A DNA stretch of 64,000 nucleotides from Lampris incognitus (Eukaryota; Chordata; Actinopteri; Lampriformes; Lampridae). Shown here one piece after another: positions 31,001 to 42,220 of the stretch (the first letter of the stretch is position 1; each line of letters starts with the position of its first letter). Below the pieces are notes generated by a model. It saw only the letters and a list, made by a program, of their open reading frames with translations, was not told the DNA's origin and did no database searches. A program made the position numbers and the translations under genes. Location of the stretch: positions 50,047,008 to 50,111,007 of the forward strand of contig NC_079219.1 of assembly GCF_029633865.1 (NCBI RefSeq), in the 5' to 3' direction.

Positions 31001-31776
31001 GTTACGAACTGCTGCCATGGCGAAAATTAAGGTTCTGGAGGAACTGGTGGAACTCCTCACTGACGAGCTTTCCAGACGGGAGGAAAGCAAAGGACATTTT
31101 GTGGCTGCCCTCCTCCAGGCAGAGGAGGCGATAAATGCCACTCTTTCTGCCAAGGAGGCCATGGAACGAGAACGGGAGTCCATCCTTCTGGACAGAGACA
31201 TACTCCTGCAGCAGGTGAAGGCCCTGCAGAGAGACACCGCCCTCAAGGAGCAGGAAGAAAAAGTCCTCCTGGCCAAGAAAGAAAAGGACAGCTCCATGGA
31301 TAGCAGGACAGAATACAGAGACAGGTATGTTCACTGTGTTTCTAGTGGTAGGTGGCAGAAACGGTGTACATTATACACAAGTATACAACATTGTCATGTG
31401 TATCAGTGAAATGGATCAAATAAGTTTGCTGTAATGTCAGACAATCAGTGTACAGTAGTAGCACAAATTATAGTGTATTGACAGTAGAATGACAAGTTTT
31501 GTATTTCACAGAGCTTCATCTAAAACCTGTCAGGGAAAGGACTCCTCCAAGCAGAAAGAGGAGGCAGCCAAAGAAAAAAAATCCTCCCCTGATCAGAATG
31601 CACAGGAGGCCAAGGTAGAAACACCCTCCCCTGATGAAGTTGAGGAGGCCAGGGCAGGAACATCCTCCCCCAGCGAAGATGAAGAGGCTGAGGTAGGAAG
31701 AGAGCATAAAGTTAAGCGCAAGAAGGGCCGTCTCCAGCGCTTCTTTGAGAGGCTGAGGAGGATTGTTCGCCGCTGA
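28046..31776 (+). CDS. Three-exon gene for a repetitive coiled-coil protein (copy A, open)
   Basis: Not a family I recognise. Proposed coding exons are 28046-28120 (25 codons, then GTAAAA), 29649-31324 (acceptor ttgtgtag, donor GTATGT) and 31512-31776 (acceptor atttcacag), with compatible phases 0 and 2, giving 671 residues. Exon 1 starts MKQDDVHHQGHENARAG with A at -3. Exon 2 is almost all predicted coiled coil, built from alternating modules of 88 and 106-112 residues. Typical words are AEEELNAALSAKEAM and ESLLLDRDVLLQ. Exon 3 has three acidic units around SSPDQ, PSPDEVEEA and SSPSEDEEA, then a strongly basic end RLQRFFERLRRIVRR. No signal peptide or membrane segment is seen. A scaffold or filament-like role is only a guess. 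This copy has no stop; copy B does. Confidence 0.72.
29250..29330 (+). repeat. LINE/SINE-type 3' tail with ATT microsatellite (copy A)
   Basis: ttgtaaagcgactttgagaa and gaaaagcgctatataag followed by ATT repeats form a familiar fish retroposon tail. The body upstream is not clearly identified. Confidence 0.55.
29406..29484 (+). repeat. GC-rich minisatellite (copy A)
   Basis: Four units of gtgggcggg(cgga/g)ctggacc, 18-22 bp each. Copy B has only two units. GGGCGG words are Sp1-type sites, though their use here is unknown. Confidence 0.85.
29916..31097 (+). repeat. Two tandem 0.6-kb units in coiled-coil exon 2 (copy A)
   Basis: Unit 1 = 29916-30179 (88 codons) plus 30180-30497 (106). Unit 2 = 30498-30761 (88) plus 30762-31097 (112). 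Equivalent modules are near-identical. The six-codon difference lies after ESLLL, where the second unit has an extra LDRDVL-type heptad part. A leader module before and a partial module after have the same design. Confidence 0.85.
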
Positions 31777-32283
31777 TGTTCCTCCACTGTTGAAAATGGT
31801 ACCAGAGCATCTGGGCCCAGACCAACAGGCTTAAGGACAGTTTTCACCCACAAGCCATAAGATCCGTGTCTGAAATCACTCACTACTCACTTGTAGTCTT
31901 GTCCGACTGTATGGCGAGAATCGCTATACTCTACATAGTGGACTCAAACTATCCCACAATGCATCGTGAAAAGTGGTATACAACTGATGGTCACTAACCA
32001 AGCACTATATATAGTTTTTCCCAGACTACAAGTCACACCGGAGTATAAGTCCTACTCAGCAAAAAACGTATTGTTGCGAGGAAAAAAACACAAGTTGCTT
32101 CGGTGTATAAGTCACATTTCTATGGTGCTACTCTCTCAGGAGTTTATCCTCCTCAAATCAAAGGCCACGGATATCAGGATACGGAAACTCCTCACAATGC
32201 ACAGTTGGTTGCACTCGAAGTCCATTAGCGTGAGACTATGATAAACGAAAAGATGGGGGGCAGAGGGTTTAGTGAGTGTCAGG
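31777..32283. other. 3' flank of the coiled-coil gene
   Basis: No clear AATAAA was found close to the stop. 32020-32125 contains a repeated gtataagtc word (gagtataagtcctac, gtgtataagtcacat), resembling a dispersed fish repeat. 31935-31975 carries cccacaatgcatcgtg. No gene seen. Confidence 0.45.
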
Positions 32284-32545
32284 ACCACTGTTTATCCTCT
32301 TCCAATGTTGCATTCTGTAAATTGTATGAACACAACATCCATTGCACGTTGTCCGTCTTGGGAGAGAGATCCCTCCTCTGTTGCTCTCCCTGAGGTTTCT
32401 TCCTATTTTTTCTCCCTGTTAAAGGGTTTTTTTTTTAGGGAGTTGTTCCTTATCCGATGAGAGGGTCTAAGGACAGGATGTTGTGTTGCTGTAAAGTCCA
32501 CTGACAGAAATTTGTAATTTGTGATATTGGGCTATACAAATAATG
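32284..32545 (+). repeat. L2-type LINE/SINE 3' tail
   Basis: Same tail as at 21683-21905 and 34951-35225: atccattgcacgttgtccgt, tctccctgttaaaggg, agggagttgttccttatc, gggctatacaaata. No coding part is attached. Confidence 0.75.
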
Positions 32546-33698
32546 AATACATCAGGAAGAGCACCCCTCAGGATGAACTGCTGAGTGCTATTTATATAAA
32601 TAAATAAATAAATAAATAAATATCCAGAGTCAAGTACATTCTTTATGAGACAATACAAGCCTGTTTCATGCCATAAGCAATCATCAGCTGTCAATTAGCT
32701 GATCACTGCCTGCCCTTCCAACTGTGCTGTCCCCCGAAAATGTCCACCTTGAATAGTAGAAACAAATTGGCCATCAGCTGTAAACACTAAAAAAATATCT
32801 TCTTTGTAACTACAAGTAAAATCTCTTTATTATTCTCTCACCCCCTCCCCATTAGATGATACACGTGTGACATTTATTAGATGTTGTATTTTATTATATT
32901 TTAACTGCATGCCCTTCCAATTGTGCTGTCCACCGAAATCAGGAGCATGACGTGGGGCAACATATACAGTGTTTTTTCTTTGTTGAATCACATTAGCAGC
33001 TGTTAAGTGTGCGACGCATGAAACAAGCTTGCACTGCTTTGTATTAAAAGTTTTTTTTCCCACATCTATATTGATATTCCGCTCGTTTGTTGAGCACTTA
33101 TTATAAAGATAGATGTAGGGGAAAAAAACTTTAATTCATAGTAGTACAAGCCTGTTTCATGTGCCACGCACACATTAGCTGCTAAGGTGGTTAAACAACA
33201 AAGAAGATAGAAGATACAGCCAATAAATGCCATGCTGCCCTGCACCACACCCCTAGTTACAGTGCACAGCAACCAATGAGAGGAGAGGAAACATTTCAAA
33301 AGTAACTACAGAATCATTACAACCAATGGGGGGGGGGGGGGGGGGACTGGGGCTCGTTTTGAGAAAGCATGGACTTAAAGGGCCGGGGCACTGTTGAAAA
33401 AGCATACATTCAAAATATAACAAAATACCATCCAGTGGGGTACTTTACGTATATCATATAGTGGAGTGGGGCTGGAGCACAGTTGAAAGAGCAGACGTTT
33501 GAAATATAACATCTATAAAGGTCATCACATGTATATCAGCTAATGGGGGGGGGGTAATAAAGACAATGGCTTGTTTATAATGGCAAAGCAGATATTTTTT
33601 TGTGTCTACAGCTTGTGGCCAGTTCATTTCTACTGTTCAAGGTAGACCTTACAGGCTTGCAAATAATAAAGCACTTCTCTGCCAAGCATAGATTATGT
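32546..33698. other. Non-coding stretch with local repeats
   Basis: No gene. A 35-base word starting caagcctgtttcatg and ending with an (a/c)agctg box occurs at 32656-32690 and 33147-33183, and inverted at 32997-33031. Two imperfect units of about 105 bp lie at 33339-33550. G runs of about 20 and 10 lie near 33327 and 33545. Confidence 0.6.
32596..32622 (+). repeat. AAAT microsatellite
   Basis: About six units of taaa following tatttata. On the minus strand it encodes an artefactual FIYL repeat. Confidence 0.9.
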
Positions 33699-36013
33699 CT
33701 TTTCTTTTTTTTTTGACAACAAATTGTTCTTTATTCTTGATTATTTCTTTTTTTATATACTATAAAAAATGGTTAGACATCACTCTGGAACTGCAGGGAG
33801 GTGTAATGGCTTAATATGAGAAAAGACGGGAGTCCACATAACACAAAATATGGATCCTCTAAGTGTATGTCTAATTTTTTCCAGCTTTATGCAATTTAAA
33901 ACAGCTTTAATCCAGAGAGCATGGGAAGGGGGTGCCAGAGATGTCCATCTAAGTAAGATCAATTGTCTCGCCAAAAGGGTGACAAAGGCAACTATGTCCA
34001 TTTTGGTCAGTCGTAATGTGGGTGAGGCAACCCCAAATAGGGCGATGAGTGGGTCTGGTTCAATTTGTGCCGCCTATTTCAGAGAGTGTGTTAAATATGT
34101 CTTTCCAAAAACCAACAAGAGATGGGCAACCCCAAAACATATGAACATGATTTGCAGGAGATTGGTTACACCTTACACAGTTAGGGCTAACACCTTTGTA
34201 AATTTTGGATAAACTTGCTTTGGTCCAGTGAGGCCTGTGAATGAGTTTGCATTAGATGAGGCTGTGTCGGGCACAGATAGAGGAGGTGTGTACCTTTCTG
34301 AGTGCCTCTACCCATAATTCGTCAGATATTTCCTCACCCAGTTCTACCTCCCATGAAGATTTAATATTGTTTAATGAGGTGGCCTGTAGAGAACAAATTT
34401 GTCTATAGGCTAATGTCAGGGTACTTTTTAGAGTAGGAAGGGGGGTAAGAAAAGTGTCAAAGCTGTGTGTCACCAGCAAGAGCGGGGAATCGAGGATATA
34501 TGCTGCAGATATAACTCTGGATCTGTAAGTACCTAAAAAAATGATGTCTGGGAAGCCCGAATTTGGTTGAGAGTTGCTCAAATGTAGGAAATGTCTTATT
34601 AATATAGAGATCTCTGAACCTTTTAATACCAAAACTAGACCACATTGAGAAGGCACTGTCCACCATAGATGGGGGAAAAGCCGGATTTGAAGCCACCGGG
34701 GCATCAAAAGAAGTTGTCTGAAACCCAAAATGGCGTCTAAATTGGTTCCAGATCCTCAATGTTGTTTTGACACATACATTTTTAGTGAAGAAGTGATGAG
34801 GGCCTGTAATGGAAGAGTGAGCGAGGGAAGACAATGACGCCGGTGCACATGAGACGGCCTCCATCTCTAGCCAAACTGGGGGTGTGGATATTTCTTTGCT
34901 CTGAAACCAGAACTGAATAATCCTGAGATTAGCAGCCCAGTAGTAGGACCAGGATTCTGTTATCCTCTTTCAATGTTGTATTGTGTAAATTATGTAAACA
35001 CAAAATCCATTGCACATTGTCCGTCTTCGGAGAGAGATCCCTTCTCTGTTGCTCTCCCCGAGGTTTCTTCCTATTTTTTCTCCCTGTTTAAGGGTTGTTT
35101 TTTTTAGGGAGTTGTTCCTTATCTAATGAGAGGGTCTAAGGACAGGATGTTGTGTTGCTGTTAAGCCCACTGAGGCAAATTATTATTTTGTGATATTGGG
35201 CTATACAAATAAAATTGACTTGACTTTACTTGACCTGAAATCTGGTAGCGCTAGGCCTCCGTCTGACTTGGGCCTCTGCAAAAGCTGTTTTCGCATCCTA
35301 GGAGACTTTCCATCCCATATAAAAGGTCAAATTAGGCCATCAATCTTTTCAAAAAACTTATCGGGAAGCGAAATCAGTAGGCATTGAAAGCGATATAGGA
35401 ATTTAGGGAGAGTGTTCATTTTAATAGAATTAATTCTTGCAACTAAAGAGAGGTGCAGCAATGACCAGCGTTCCAAATCGTCCTTAGTTCGGGTTAAAAG
35501 GGGGACAACGTTGGCCTGAAAGAGGTTTTCAAGTCTGTTTGTGACATGTACACCGAGATAGGTAAAAGTATTATAAACCGTTTTAAATTGACAGTTATGT
35601 AGAGAGAACATTTTTGCGGTCACATTAAGTGGCATCAATTCACTTTTACTAAAATTCAGTTTATACCCCGATAAGTAACCGAAGGATGTGAAAGTGGCAA
35701 GGGCTGAGGCTTGCGGGGACAGAAACAGAAAGGTTGTATATATATATAACAATAAATCAGCTGCATATAAAGACAGTTTGTGTTCGTGTCCGTGTCTAAT
35801 TAGATCTTTAATGAGAGGATTGGAGAGAAGTTTTATTGCCAGGGGTTCTATGGCGAGGGCAAATTGCAAGATTGACCTGAGTGTAACTGATGAACAAATT
35901 AAATGTGTTGAAGAGCTAACCCGGGAACAGGCAAAATCTAAGCTTTGGCTATAGTTCAAGGCAGGATATATCTCCTCATCAACATTAAAATCTTGCTGTA
36001 GGACAAATATCAA
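33699..36013 (-). pseudogene. Second L1/Tx1-type LINE, minus strand, 5'-truncated
   Basis: A T run at 33705-33714 is the minus-strand A tail. Reading leftwards from 36013: RT end with catalytic box YAADLLLYI (35757-35768) in place of YADD, SGYKLNFSKSE, YLGVHV, then DKFFEKIDGLI (about 35340). The connector lies at 34864-34252, and the C-terminus at 34001-33780 (KLEKIRHTLRGS). Frameshifts and an inserted L2 tail (34951-35225) break it. It covers ORF2 from the RT core to the end. It abuts the YqaJ gene at 36014, suggesting it inserted there. Confidence 0.75.
34951..35225 (+). mobile_element. L2-type 3' tail inserted in the minus-strand LINE
   Basis: Same tail family as 32284-32545, ending gggctatacaaataaaattgacttgac. 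It splits the LINE coding sequence between a LPDF-type segment and YYWAANLRIIQFW. It may be a short SINE sharing the L2 tail or a 5'-truncated L2. Confidence 0.75.
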
Positions 36014-36583
36014 GTGCCCTTCTCAAAGTCTGATCAAGAAAATTTGCTACCCTCATATAGTTTCACTACTGAGGCAATAAGATGGGGATGCACCCATGAA
36101 AAAGTGGCACTTGATGCATATAAAGATATAATGGCTACAAAACATACAATATTTCAAGTAAAGGATTGTGGCTTTGTGATTTCAAAGGATCCACCGTTCA
36201 TGGGTGTCTCCCCAGATGGAACCACATGTTGTTTTTGTTGTGGGATTGGTTCATTTGAAATAAAGTGCCCTTTTTGCATACATGACTCAAGCATTGAAGC
36301 CGGCCTAAAAAAGAAAAACGTTTGCCTTGTTGAGTGTAGTGGTGGTATGCAATTATCAAGATCTCATGCATATTATTATTGCCAGGTACAGAGCAATCTG
36401 TATAAAGAAGCCGTTTTTGGAGATTTTGTCTTGTGGACAGAGAAAGATGTATTTATTGAAAGAATTCTGCCCGATAAAGAGATGTGGAAAATGACTGTTG
36501 CTGAAGCATCTTCATTTTTTAAGAACTGCCTACTACCAGAACTTGTAGCTATAAATACTTTACAAGGAAAGTTTGAAACCTAA
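36014..36583 (+). pseudogene. YqaJ-like exonuclease of the transposon, 5'-truncated
   Basis: 189 codons from a GTG that is only the edge of the preserved frame; no natural start is present. Motifs of the YqaJ/lambda-exonuclease nuclease fold are RWGCTHEKVALDAY (helix with Glu), GVSPDG (Asp), FEIKCP (Glu-x-Lys) and YYCQVQSNLY (Gln). The family degrades or processes DNA ends in viral recombination. In ISL2EU transposons its role is unproven. The stop at 36581-36583 lies one base from the convergent transposase stop. Upstream sequence is replaced by a minus-strand LINE. Confidence 0.75.
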
Positions 36584-36584
36584 T

Positions 36585-37990
36585 TTATTCTGTAAGAACT
36601 ATGCTATTGCAGGTATTTGATAAGGCACAAGCAACCAAAGCAATTTTATCAATTGTTGTTGCACCATTAACATCTTTTGTATTTATATGGACTGTTGGAA
36701 GGGTAGACTGCAGAATTCTGTATTTTCTACATACAAGTTCAGCCACTCTCTCAATGTGAATCCTTACAGAGGCAATTTTTCTTGTACTCTCCACATCATG
36801 TGCAGCAAGTTGTTTCTTCCCTCTGGGATTTTAACTTCTCCATAATAAAGGGCAACACTTTCTTCAATATTAAATCTCCTATCTGCAAGAATGACATCAC
36901 CTGGGAGTAGATTATCCAGCAGTCCACAATTTTCAGTGATGAATTTATTACTGGCTCTTCCACCCCCTGCCTTAGAGATGAATTTTATAACTCCATGTGC
37001 AGAAATTCCAATCAAAAATGTTATGGTATTGTGATGCTTATGTGTTGAAAATGTTTGTACCCTTGCAAGTAAACTCAAAGGTTTCGCCACAAAAACATCA
37101 AAGCAGTCTATCACTACTGTCACTTTGGTCCATCAATGCTGTCGAAATGTAAGTGGTGTTGTTTTCCATATTTCTTCTCTTTCTGGCCATCTAATCAAAA
37201 ATGAAAACCTCACAAAGGCAATGTCTAGCATCCGTAGGAATATTCTTGATATGGTAGACTTGGATAAATCGAATCTGTATGCTATATCTTCAACAGACAG
37301 ATTAAGCCTCAGTCGCAGTAAAAGGACCATCAACTGCTGAAATTTTGTCAATAAAGAACTCTGTGCTAAAGGTATATATGGCTCAAAAGGCTAAATACTG
37401 AAGACAGGGTGAGAAAAGTTGGAGCCCTGTGTATACTGCAACTTTTTTGTCATCTTCCTTCAATCATTCTTCAGTAAAGGATAACCGCGTTTTCATACCT
37501 TCTTTCCGAGTCATAAATCTCCTCACAGGTCATATCAGTTTGAGAAGAAACATCCTTGGTTACCAATATGGTTTCGATATATCCGTCCTTATCGTTCGGT
37601 AACTTGACAGGGGTCTGATTGCCTTCATCTTGGTTTGCCTGATGTTGCTTCCGTTTTTGACCTCTAATGATGCTTTTCAGTGATGAATCTGCAGGAGGCC
37701 TGAATTCGTTGTGTCCCAAGTTTAAAGTAGGTGCCCAGTCTTTGTTCGCCTTGTGGAAAAGAGCAGCTGGTTTCCCGGAGACGAAGTGATCTGAACAAAC
37801 TCTGGTGTTGGTTTGCTTCTCCGTGGTCAAATCTGATCTGCTATTCCGAGCCAACCAGACAGCTCGTATCTCTACTGAAATTAATTTTGCATCTCACTGT
37901 GATGTGTGATAACTTTTGGTAATCTGTACAAAGATTTCTTGTCACTTCCAGTTCTATTTGAACACCCAACGACTGTAAAAAGTTTACCAT
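36585..37990 (-). pseudogene. THAP/DDE transposase pseudogene, ISL2EU type (copy B)
   Basis: Possible ATG at 37990. The THAP-like part around 37854-37700 (TRVCSDHFVSGKP then WAPT) is in one frame here, unlike copy A. Then come the HTH (LSVEDIAYRFDLSKSTIS, 37351-37133), an in-frame TGA, the DDE core VIDCFDVF (37123 on) and ADRRFNIEE, a frameshift near 36800 (KIP to RGKKQ), and the end SVRIHIERVAELVCRKY with the stop at 36585-36587. It has at least one stop and two or three frameshifts, so it is inactive. Confidence 0.7.
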
Positions 37991-38307
37991 GATTGATGAA
38001 CTCCTTTTGATCGGGTAGGCTTATGGCCTAAAACCATAGGAACTAATTCGAAGAATTTTTCCTACTCCTGTCAGAGCCAGGTACTTAAAGTTTAAAAAAG
38101 ACCCTGTTCCCTAGATATTAAAAGGCAGCAAGCAATCATTTTACGAAGTAAGAATTAACTTTTAACTTATAAACCTACATTCGAGCAAAGACAAGCAGCG
38201 AGAACACACGTTGCATAGAATAAACCAACAGTTGCTACATGTATCCATAGCTCGGTTGTGATCCAACATGGCGGCAACCATAAAGTCACATGACCGATGG
38301 GAATAAT

Positions 38308-39976
38308 GAATTGAGCATAAAGTGTCCCTGTATGCAGATGATTTGTTACTTTATGTATCAGATCCAAAAAGAGCCATTCCATATTTCTTAGACACTCTCA
38401 AAACATTTGGCACTTTCTCTGGATATAATCTCAGTATAGGAAAAAAGAATTTACCCCCCCACCCCCCGACCCCACCAATCAGCTGGCAGGGGATATTACA
38501 CGGCCTGATTTGCCATTCACTCTTTCCCCAATAACCTTTAAATATTTAGGAATCAACATTTCACGAAATATATCACTATTATTTGACAACAATTTTTCTG
38601 TGCCAACAACAAAAGTTAGAAGATCTTCAAAGGTGGAACAGCTTGCAGATCACACTGGCAGGGAGAGTACAATGTATAAAAAAGAATATTGCCCTTCAAT
38701 ATCTGTACCTATTTCAATGTTTGCCTCTTTTCCTCCATAGGTCATTTTTTTCGTAGCATTAACAGTATGTTTTCCTCATTTATATGGGGCAATAAATCTC
38801 CAAGGATTCAAAAATCCTTATTACAGAGGGGGAGATTGGAGGGAGGTTTAGGATAACCAAATTTGCAATTTTACTAATGGGCAGCCAACATGCAAAACTT
38901 TCACATTGTCTGTCCTGAAACCAACTGGTGGAATCACATTCATGTTACTCCTCCTCCTTAAACGCTTTGGTATGCTATGCTAACAGACTTAAACCCAAAC
39001 AATACACAGATACGCCGATAGTCATATCCACTTTGAAAATCTGGCAACAAATCAAACAACACTGTGGCTGGAACATGCCCCCCCTTAATACCCCAATATG
39101 TAATAATGAACTGTTCAAACCCGCTAAGATTGATGCCAGATTTTCTTTTTAGGACAGACAAGGAACAATTGGTGATTTCTATGGTGAAGGCACATTTTCC
39201 AGCTTTGCTCAGTTGTGTAATACCTTTAAATCTACAGCAATCTGACCACTTAAGGTACTTCCAAATTTGGTATTTCCTCAAATCAAACACACCTTCTTTT
39301 CTAGATGCCCCACCCTGATCGGGAATTGATAACCATTTAATGGTGACAAAAATGACAAGACAGCATATGTCGTTTTTATATAACTTCCTAGCTCCAGATA
39401 CACTTCCAGTTTTGCTGAAAATTAAAACAGAATGGGAAACAGAACTTGACGTTATCATGCCTGACGATGGGTGGGCTAATGCGCTGAAAGAAATAAAATC
39501 TTGTTCATCTTGTGCAAGGATCAGCCAGTTATGTGGCCTGTTTTTCAATCTTTATGGAGCCATGCTGCAGTGAAAGAGCAGGAGGAAGAAAACGGGCCCC
39601 TTCTGTCTTTTAAAACACCAGAGCTACAGGACTTCTCAAGAACATCAAAGCAGGCCTTGTATGCAGTCACTGTAAAGATTCTCAACAGAACATAACTAGC
39701 CAATGTACAGGAGGCGAGGTGGTTGAGTGTATTGACACCAGGTTCATGTCCCAAAGGCAGCTGAAATTCTCTGTACAAAACCCCCATAAAGAAACACACT
39801 GCAGCTCTGCAGTGGAGGGTGGTACATGGGGATGTGACTATGAACAGGCATGTGGCACATATAGATCCCTGAGCAAGGAGTCACTGTTTTTTCTGTAATG
39901 ATGACGAAACTCTACAGCACTTATGGCTCAGCTGTCTCAGATTCAGCTCTGTGCTGCAGTGGTGGCTCAGAGGTTT
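38308..39976 (+). pseudogene. Decayed L1/Tx1-like LINE ORF2 fragment (copy B)
   Basis: Counterpart of 1515-3183 at offset 36793, with the same frame breaks. The YADD box lies near 38334. Confidence 0.7.
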
Positions 39977-41655
39977 AAGTCAAAGTCAAAGTGTCTTTAT
40001 TGTCCCTTACAGGAAAATTAGTTTGCAGCCAGTATAATAAAACTATCATACAAAAACGAAACATGTAAAACACTAGGGCAGAATTGACAACAGGACGCAG
40101 TGGGCAAGGAGAACCGAAGGCGTTCAAATATACAGACCAAGGAAACAAGCGACGTGCAGACAACAGGTGAATACTATCTACCATTTAACAACTGGATGGA
40201 AGTGAGGACAAAGGAAGCTTTGTATCTCTTAGTCCTAATACAGGGCATCCTCAACCAACGACTTGAGGGTAACAGCTCAAACTCTGGCTGAAGGGGGTGT
40301 CCTTGGCACTCCAGATGGGAAGCAGCCTTTCTGAACACCTTCCTGTTATAAAGGTCAGTAAGCTGGGCTTGATTTCTCCCTGAAATCTTACTAGCCCATT
40401 TGATGAGTCTATCAAGACGTTTTTTATTGGCCAGAGTCAAGTTACCAAACCAAGCAACAATACAGTACATTAAAATGGTTTCAATAAAACTTGTATAAAA
40501 GAGAGTCATCATCTGTGAGGGCACATTAAATGTCCACATTTTCCTCAGGAAACAAGTCTTTGTTGGATCTTCTTTGATGTGGAAGCAACATGAGTTTCAA
40601 AGCACAGTTTGTTGTCAAGAACAACCCCCAGATATTTGTAGCTATCCACCAGCTCAACGTCAGCATCTTAAATGCTGGTTGGTACAGGACTAGGAGGAGT
40701 CTTTCTAAAGCTGATCATCATGTCTTTAATTTTAGACACATTTAAGTGGGATGACATTTGGAGATGAGTTGTTGCCTCAAGTGAAGGAGTTCAAGTATCT
40801 TTGGGTCTTGTTCAGCAGTGAGGGTAGGATGGAGCGGGGGACTGACAGGTTGATTGTTGCAGCATGAGCATTAATGCGGACATTATACCGAACCTTTGTG
40901 GTGAAGAGGGAGCTGAGCCAGAAGGCAAAGCTCTCAATCAGTCAATCTTCGTTCCAACCCTCACCTATGGTCAAGAGCTTTGGGTAGTGACCGAAAGGGT
41001 GAGATCGTGGATACAAGCGGCTGAAATGAGTTTCCTGCAAAGGGTGTCTGGGCTCAGCCTTAGAGATAGGGTGAGGGGCTCGGACATCCGGAGGGAGTTT
41101 GGAGTAGAGCCGCCGCTCCTTCGCATCGAAAGGAGCCAGTTGAGGTGGTTCGGGCATCGGATTAGGATGCCTCCTGGGTGCCTTCCTTTGGAGGTTTACT
41201 GGGCACGACCAACTGGGAGGAGACCCCGGGATAGACCCAGAACTCGCTGGAGGGACTACATGTCCAATCTGGCCTGGAACACCTTGGAATCCCCCAGGAG
41301 GAGCTGGAGGTCATTGCTGGGGAGAGGGACATCTGGAGTGCCCTACTTAGCTTACTGCCACCGCAACCTGACCCCAGAGAAGCGACTGATGACGAATGAA
41401 TGACGAATGAACATTTAAGTGGAGAAAGGACTCATCACACCAAGATACAAAATCATCGACCACAGGTCCATGTTGTTCCTCCTCCCCTTCAAGAACACTT
41501 ACAATCACTGAGTCATCCGCAAATGTGAATATGTGTTGGTATGGTTGGTATGGTTGCTGTGACAGTCATTAGTGTACAAGATGAAGAGTAACGGGGAGAG
41601 GCAACAGCCCTGAGGGGAACCGGTTGAAGAGTTTAGGAGAGGTTTTCGAACACAG
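39977..41655 (-). pseudogene. L2/CR1-type LINE 3' end, split (copy B)
   Basis: Counterpart of 3184-4862. A few substitutions differ from copy A (for example near 40029 and 40670). It is split at 40750-41410. Confidence 0.7.
40750..41410 (+). mobile_element. Rex3/RTE-type LINE 3' end (copy B)
   Basis: Counterpart of 3957-4617. The 12-bp target duplication acatttaagtgg lies at 40738-40749 and 41411-41422. Several substitutions differ from copy A in the first 120 bp. Confidence 0.8.
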
Positions 41656-41974
41656 CCCATCTTTGGTCCTTGGTTAATTTTCTGATGGGTCAGGCAAAAA
41701 TGAGTATTTGGCGCAGTAGAAAAACAAAATGGAAGGCACAGAGTCCACAGATGCTACACTCATTTTCAGGGGTCTAGTGGCTGCTCGGCTGAAAATTGAG
41801 TTCACATATTTTAAAATGATTTAAAACTTTGGAAGAATTTGCTTCTGTTTGGGGACATGGAGAGTTTCTGTGCACTGTAGAAAAACAATGACTTGTTCTT
41901 AATTTCTAAAAAAGGGAAGGTATGTATCTTTGTTTTTGCTGTGTATGGGGCTTGTTGTTCAACATATGTACAGG
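41656..41974. other. Unassigned stretch (copy B)
   Basis: Counterpart of 4863-5181. No gene or repeat end seen. Confidence 0.5.
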
Positions 41975-42220
41975 AGTATCTATGCTAATTCTGGCAACAG
42001 GCAAGTCCATCAATACTGGGATGGCACCCAGCGCTTTACCTGTGCCCCAGTCCATAGGGCTGGTGGTTGTGTCAGGAAGGGCATCCGACGTAAAATTTTG
42101 CCAAATCAATAGGCGGATGGACAAGACCATACCAGATCGGTCCTGGCCCGGGTTAACAATGGCCACCATCGGTTCGGTGCCCTCACAGGGTACCAATGGA
42201 AACTGTAAAATCCACTGTGG
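41975..42220 (+). repeat. RTE-type short repeat, left part (copy B)
   Basis: Counterpart of 5182-5427. The 18-bp flank lies at 41975-41992. It is cut at 42220 by the LINE. Confidence 0.7.

Larger units (their letters stand above)
36010..38307. mobile_element. ISL2EU-like DNA transposon (copy B, fuller)
   Basis: Two convergent genes: a truncated plus-strand YqaJ nuclease (36014-36583) and a minus-strand THAP/DDE transposase (36585-37990). The left end is lost to the LINE at 33699-36013. The right end lies near 38307, where LINE sequence starts. Both genes are damaged. Confidence 0.65.

Noticed and set aside
29621-31334. Serine-rich minus-strand frames over the coiled-coil exon
   Set aside because: Antisense shadows of the heptad repeats; no start context or splice logic.
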